A stretch of DNA of 64,000 nt from Ganoderma boninense (lineage: Eukaryota; Basidiomycota; Agaricomycetes; Polyporales; Polyporaceae): assembly GCA_002900995.3 (NCBI GenBank), contig CM035314.1:1426263-1490262 (forward strand), read 5' to 3'. Positions 54,366 through 64,000 of the stretch are shown here, one piece after another. The position numbers and the translations under genes were made by a program. The notes beneath the pieces were generated by a model. It had not been told where the DNA came from, ran no database searches, and saw only the letters and a program-made list of their open reading frames with translations. The stretch's first letter is position 1. The number at the start of each line of letters is the position of its first letter.

Positions 54366-54898
54366 TCACTTTGTACGGGCCCATTGGTATCCGGCATGGA
54401 CGTTTGGCCGGCTGTATTTGTATTTTACGTTCCAATACTCGCCGAAGACTCCGTCAATGTTCTCTTCTAATTGCGACGAGGCAGCACACAGTCGCTCAGA
54501 GCTTCGCCTGTGATATCCTGGACCGAAGACAAACGGACGCAACACATATGTGGTCGTGCCTGCAGACATGACAGGCTAAGCGTTACCAGCTGATAGCTCA
54601 CTTACAAGAGCAGGGAATATCGGATATTGGTCCCCTGAGTGCTCCTTGGTCTCGAGCTCACTTGATCCATTTATGAAATCTTTTTATTGCTACGGGATAG
54701 ACCATCTCCAGTAAACCTGTCGTGGCCATGAACCCATAAGTCTAAGTAGGTACGTAAAATTATACAATAACTAAGGTTGCGATGCGACGGCAAGTGCTCC
54801 AAAATGCGCCGTATGGGGTGAGTGGTGAGTGAAAGGGGAGGTAGGTGTGTGTGCAAGCAAGCACAATCTATCTGGCATGCATAACTTACGCCCCAGTG

Positions 54899-57521
54899 CT
54901 ACTTTTTGACCTGCCCGATCGACTTCTTGTAAGCCGTCTCGAGCTCCGCCTGCACCTGCGGCAGCACCGGCTGGTGGGTCTTGTACTCCATGCTGAACTC
55001 GCCCTTGCCCTGCGTGACGCCGCGCAGGTGGCTCGAGTACCCGAACATGTCGTTGAGCGCGACCTCGGCCGTCGCCGTGAACTCGTCCTCGCGCACCTCG
55101 CTGTCGACGATCGTGCCGCGGCGCTGGTTCAGCCCGCCGATAACTGCGCTCTGGAACTCCGACGGCGCAACGACCTCGACGGTCATAATCGGCTCGAGGA
55201 TGATCGGGCGCGCGGCGTTGTAAACCTCGCGGAACGCACCGATCGTCGCCAGCCTGAACGCAAGCTCCGAGGAGTCGACCGAGTGTGCGAGACCGTCGTT
55301 GAGGACCAGACGGGCGCCGCAGACCGGGTTACCGGAGAGCGAACCCTTCTCGAGTGCCTCGTAGAAGCCCTATACGGCGTGGATCGGTCAGAAAAAAGTT
55401 CCAGAGGCGTAAGAGTAAGCAGCGCACCTTCTCGCAAGCAGGAATGTAGTTGGACGGGATGTTGCCACCCATGACCTGGTTCACGAACTCGATATCCTTG
55501 CCAGTGTCCTCGTTCATCTCCATTGGCTCGACAAACCCGATGACACGCGCGTACTGCCCGGCACCGCCGGACTGCTTCTTGTGCGTGTAGAAGAAGTCGG
55601 CGCGCTGGGTGATGGTCTCGCGGAACGCGACGCGCGGCTTGCCCGTCGTGCACTCGACGTTGTACTCGCGCTTCATGCGCTCGACGTAGATCTCGAGGTG
55701 CAGTTCACCCATTCCCGAAATAATGGTCTGGAAGGGGCTCAGTGAGACGGCGTGGAAGAAAGTCGCAAAACGGGGCAGCTCACCTCCTTGCTCTCCTTGT
55801 CGATGTGGACACGGAACGTAGGGTCCTCCTTCTGGAAGCGGTTGAGGGCACGAGAGAAGTTCGGCGTCTCCTGACCGACGGGCTTCAGGGCAAGTGAAAT
55901 GACCGGCTCGGGGACATACATCGAAGTCTTTAGGGGCCATCAGAGTATGCATTGGCAGCATCAGAGAAACACATACCATGGAGAAGCTCGAAGTGCCGTC
56001 GGTGAAAGTATCGCCAGAGGCACAGTCAATACCAAAGATAGCGCAGATTTCGCCAGGACCAATCTCTTGAATGTCCTCCATCTCGTTACTGTGCATGCGG
56101 ACGAGGCGAGGAACCTTGACCTTCTTGCCGGTGCGAGCGTGGTAGATGAACTGGCCCTTGCGCATCGTGCCCTGGTACACACGCATGTACGTCAACTGTC
56201 CAAAGCGACCTTCTTCGAGTTTGAACGCGAGCGCGACGAGAGGGGCAACGGACGCCGGGGTGAGCTCGACCTGGGGAGCGGAAACCGGGAGTGAGGTGTC
56301 GTGTGCGGTGACTTTGGACTCGGAGGGAGTGGGCAAGTACGCGCAGACACCGTCGAGCATGGGCTGAACCGCAGTGTTCTTGATCGCAGAGCCGAGGAAG
56401 ACCGGGGAGAACTTGAGACTAATAGTGGCGCGGCGGATGGCGTGGGCGAGCTGTTCGGTGGTGGGGTCCTCCTCCATGATGAGAAGGTCGCCCATCTCCT
56501 CGTCAACCTCGGCGAGCTGCTCAATGAGCTCGCGGCGCTTCTCCTTGGCAAGGGGGAGGACCTCGGCAGGGATCTCGTCCGACTCAACGATCTTGTTACC
56601 CTTCTCGCCCTCGTTGTAGATGGCCTTCCAGCGAACAAGGTCGACAACGCCGCGAAGATCGTCCTCGACACCAATGGGAACCTGGACAGCAGCAGCAGCG
56701 ATTTTCAACTTCTGACGGATCTGGTTGATGACGCGCCATGGGTTGGCACCTGGCCGGTCCATCTTGTTAATGAAGGAAATCCGAGGAACGCTGTACCGCC
56801 GCATTTGCCGATCAACCGTAGTAGTCTGACTCTGCACACCTGCCACTGCGCAGAGGACAAGGATCGCGCCGTCCAAAACACGAAGGGCGCGCTCGACTTC
56901 AATGGTGAAGTCAACGTGACCTACACACACGGGTTAACACAAAGCGACAAACGAAGGCCTATAGAAGCGTACCTGGGGTATCGATGATGTTGACGGCATA
57001 CTTTTCCTTTTCTCCGGTAGCAGGCATGGTAGCCTCCCAGTCGCAGAAGGTAGCAGCACTCTGGATGGTGATGCCCTTCTCGCGCTCGAGCTCCATGCTG
57101 TCCATCTTGGCACCGACGTTGTCGCGGCCACGGACCTACAAGTACAGGGGAAGAGGTAGATAAAATAGGTGAGGGAGAGTGAGATGGGGTGGAGGAGTAG
57201 TGGACGGACCTCATGAATTTCACGAATACGGCCGGTGTAGTAGAGGATGCGTTCTGTCAGGGTAGTCTTGCCAGAGTCAATGTGTGCGGAGACACCGATA
57301 TTGCGCTGGAAGCGGAGGCGCTTGATGTCATCGTCGGTGAGGTCGTAGGTGGGGTACTCCTTGACGAGAGGCTGCTCCGGAGAGTCTGTGGCCTTGAGGG
57401 CGGCGACGGTGGCAGCGTTCCTGCGGGCGGGGAGAGACCAGAGGCGGAAAGGTCGGGCAGAGGAGAGGGAGGAGTGTGGGCGTGCGCGGAGACAGGCCTG
57501 GAAGATGTTCGAGTGCAACAT
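54899..57521 (-). CDS. MEF1: Mitochondrial elongation factor G1
   Basis: Six exons: 57521-57210, 57135-56973, 56920-55977, 55927-55784, 55727-55428, 55369-54899; 777 residues. The presequence ([20 protein letters not shown]) is followed by the GTPase motifs: AHIDSGKTT (G1), DTPGHVDF (G3), NKMDRPGA (G4). Domains II-V follow ([70 protein letters not shown]). The protein translocates tRNA and mRNA on the mitochondrial ribosome. Three introns fall close to codons of the GTPase domain; all exons join in phase. Confidence 0.97.
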
Positions 57522-57947
57522 CCTCGCAGCTCCACGTCGCGGACGGAGAACAAGAGCAAGCTGGTCCTTCGTCCCCCGCCAACTCTGCTCCGCTGTCCTT
57601 TCCTCGGAAATTTAGACGCCATCAGATCTCAGATCCACAGCTTCTGGCGCTCGTTCCGCCACTGCGCACTACTACAGTAGCACTCGAACTTCAGCCAATG
57701 CGACCTGACTGCGACTCAGCCATGTCCATGTCAAGACATCTCTACAGACATTGGGTTTTATCCAAGGTTTCGAGCAAGCGCATCCACTGCTCGATCAGGA
57801 CACACGCCTACCAAATGTGGAGAGCAGATCTAAGATTTCACGTGGAGTCGGGGCGCCACACAAGGCCGGTGACCCGGACATGCTCAACATCCCCCAACCG
57901 TCAACGGACGATAGAACTGGCTTCCAGAGGCCGCACAGACACTCTTC
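57522..57947. promoter_or_regulatory. Bidirectional promoter between MEF1 and PEX1
   Basis: 426 bp between divergent start codons. No TATA box seen. It holds short upstream ATGs on the PEX1 side (57693, 57721), so the mRNA 5' end may lie close to 57948. Confidence 0.45.
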
Positions 57948-62602
<4,655 letters not shown>

Positions 62603-63247
62603 CCGCATTGGGTGCGGTTAAGTAAGTTACTTACCCCGCGCTGGGCGTGGCCTTCGTAGTAACGTACTTGGGAATAAAGTTTGTCCTTCTTGAAATTGGG
62701 CGAACGTAATTCGGTGATGAGCAGGAAAGAGGGCGCGGGGATTGTTGAATGAGGGGTAAATGCCCCAGGAAGAGGACCGGAATGTGGGGGGATTGATGCT
62801 TGGGTTGTGCGGGAATGTGGCGGGAGAGCCATGTGAATTCCGCACTAGCTCCGAGCGAGTTACGGGCCCAGGAGGGAGCTCAGCCAAGGCTCAGCAGCGT
62901 CGGACTGGTGGGCGATAGCGTGCCATGGATGACCAGCGGGAGACTGTTGCGGTGCGATGTGCGGAGTGCTTTGGGCAGCCCCGACCAGCCCCGACATCCC
63001 TCCGCAGTCGGACAGCCCGGGCCGAGCATCCCCCGGGGCGTGCACGTGACATTTTCGCACGGCTTTTGTCGGCAGAGACCGGGTAAGTGGGGAGCGTCGC
63101 GAGTAAATGCGGGGTAACTTATGTACCTTCTTTCACCAGACCCGGCTCGCCCCTCCTCGACGCCAACCTCCTCCTCAGCCCCCGCTACCTCCCCGGTCCT
63201 TGCTCTCTGCGCCGACGCCCGTGCCTCTGGCCTCGGCGACGACAGCC
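62603..63247. other. Intergenic between PEX1 and the PP2C gene
   Basis: 645 bp with CCCGACCAGCCCCGACATCC and similar GC-rich sequence, presumably the promoter of the downstream gene. No RNA gene or repeat seen. Confidence 0.5.
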
Positions 63248-64000
63248 ATGAAGACCATCCATAAACGCCTCTACACTGTGCTTCCTCGCTCTCCCCCCAT
63301 TGCCCCTTCCGCCGCCTCCACTTCCCAAATCCCTCTTCCCCGTCCCCGCTCCAACTCGGCCTCGTCCCCTCGATCCCTCTACACCTCGTCCCATCTCTCC
63401 TTCTTCGATGGCGCTGCTCCGTCAACTCCTCCTCCCCCTTCAACTTCCCGCGGAACAAATCTCCTCCTCGGCACCCGCGTAGCCGCAGAGGTCCGCGCAG
63501 AGGTCGAGGGCCAGACCAGCCACCCCTCCTCCCACCAGCAGTCAGCATACATCACCTCCTCCATCGCTTCCGCTATGGGCCAGTCCGACTCCTCCTCCCA
63601 TCTCCCCATCGCCCCCTACAACCCTTTCCTCCCCTACCAGTGTCTATCTCCGCTCTTCGTCTACTCCGCCAAATCCCCAGAGGCCTCCGCCCCGGAAAGC
63701 CGCAAAAAACGCCACCGGACTCGATATCAGCTCGACGTCGGCGCATACGGCATCCCAAAGCGGTCTCGCGCCCCCTGCGTTGCTGGTCGTGACGGCCTCG
63801 GTCGATTCGACGGCCGGGCAGAGACCCATTCGGAGGAACTCAGTCGTGCCGTCCAGGTCGGCGAGGATGCCTACTTCGTGCGGGAGAATGCGATGGGCGT
63901 CGCGGATGGTGTTGGCGGGTGGTCTAAGCATCGGCGACATGGTGAGCACAATTTTACATCCCGGTACATCCGGACGGAGAGCGCCTGACAATTGGGTTCC
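63248..64000 (+). CDS. PTC7: Ptc7-like mitochondrial PP2C protein phosphatase, 5' part
   Basis: The ATG at 63248 begins MKTIHKRLYTVLPRSPP, a basic presequence, preferred to the in-frame ATG at 63107. About 150 Ser/Pro-rich residues lead to the start of the PP2C domain: YQLDVGAYGIPKRS, AVQVGEDAYFVRENAMGVA and DGVGGWSKH. The DG pair in GVADGVGGW supplies the first metal ligands. An intron begins at about 63940 (GTGAGC), and the rest of the gene lies beyond 64000. In yeast Ptc7 dephosphorylates coenzyme Q biosynthesis protein Coq7. Confidence 0.88.

Overview
The window is nuclear DNA of a filamentous basidiomycete, most likely an Agaricomycete. The evidence is short (about 45-200 nt) GT-AG introns in almost every gene, several genes with 5-21 exons, a Rua1-type regulator, and Copia plus chromodomain Ty3/gypsy retrotransposons of fungal type. 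It falls into two halves.

Bases 1-25,400 are a transposon nest. A decayed gene of unknown function (about 21,241 down to 1,756, minus strand) was split by a long-inverted-repeat DNA transposon (2359-19562, 8-bp duplication GCTGACAA). A Copia element then entered that transposon (4537-19098, duplication CTTTA). Into the Copia element went a 6.5-kb Ty3/gypsy element (5947-12468, duplication GACCT) and, separately, a second member of the same palindromic DNA-transposon family (13610-16354, duplication GCCAAAGC). A further gypsy copy at the left edge (1-1755) interrupts the same decayed gene. Right of the nest lie degraded sequence, a solo Copia LTR (22807-23033) and a solo gypsy LTR (24720-25306) that carries a 121-bp MITE. 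The gypsy element shows readable expression and replication signals: a Tf1-like self-priming site, an ATGA ORF overlap, and a -1 frameshift heptamer at the gag stop. The Copia element has a primer site matching the anticodon arm of initiator tRNA-Met.

Bases 25,850-64,000 are mostly conserved single-copy genes, often in divergent pairs with short shared promoters: a Rua1-C-terminal zinc-binding regulator and a fused lysine-ketoglutarate reductase/saccharopine dehydrogenase; mitochondrial adrenodoxin reductase (with an apparent 1-nt frameshift) and mitochondrial ribosomal protein uS10m; a p24 cargo receptor and Mago nashi; mitochondrial EF-G1 and PEX1. A divergent casein kinase 1, an Eaf3/MRG15 protein, a Prx5-type peroxiredoxin and the start of a Ptc7-like PP2C phosphatase complete this set.

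Between them, at 38.9-44.3 kb, is a tandem array of three paralogous secreted cysteine-rich proteins of unknown function, each with its own TATA box. It is followed by about 4.7 kb with no recognisable gene. Exon boundaries given below were chosen by eye from splice signals, open frame and family conservation. For AASS, Mago, p24, EF-G1, PEX1, Prx, Eaf3, CK1 and the Rua1-like gene the summed exon lengths are exact multiples of three.
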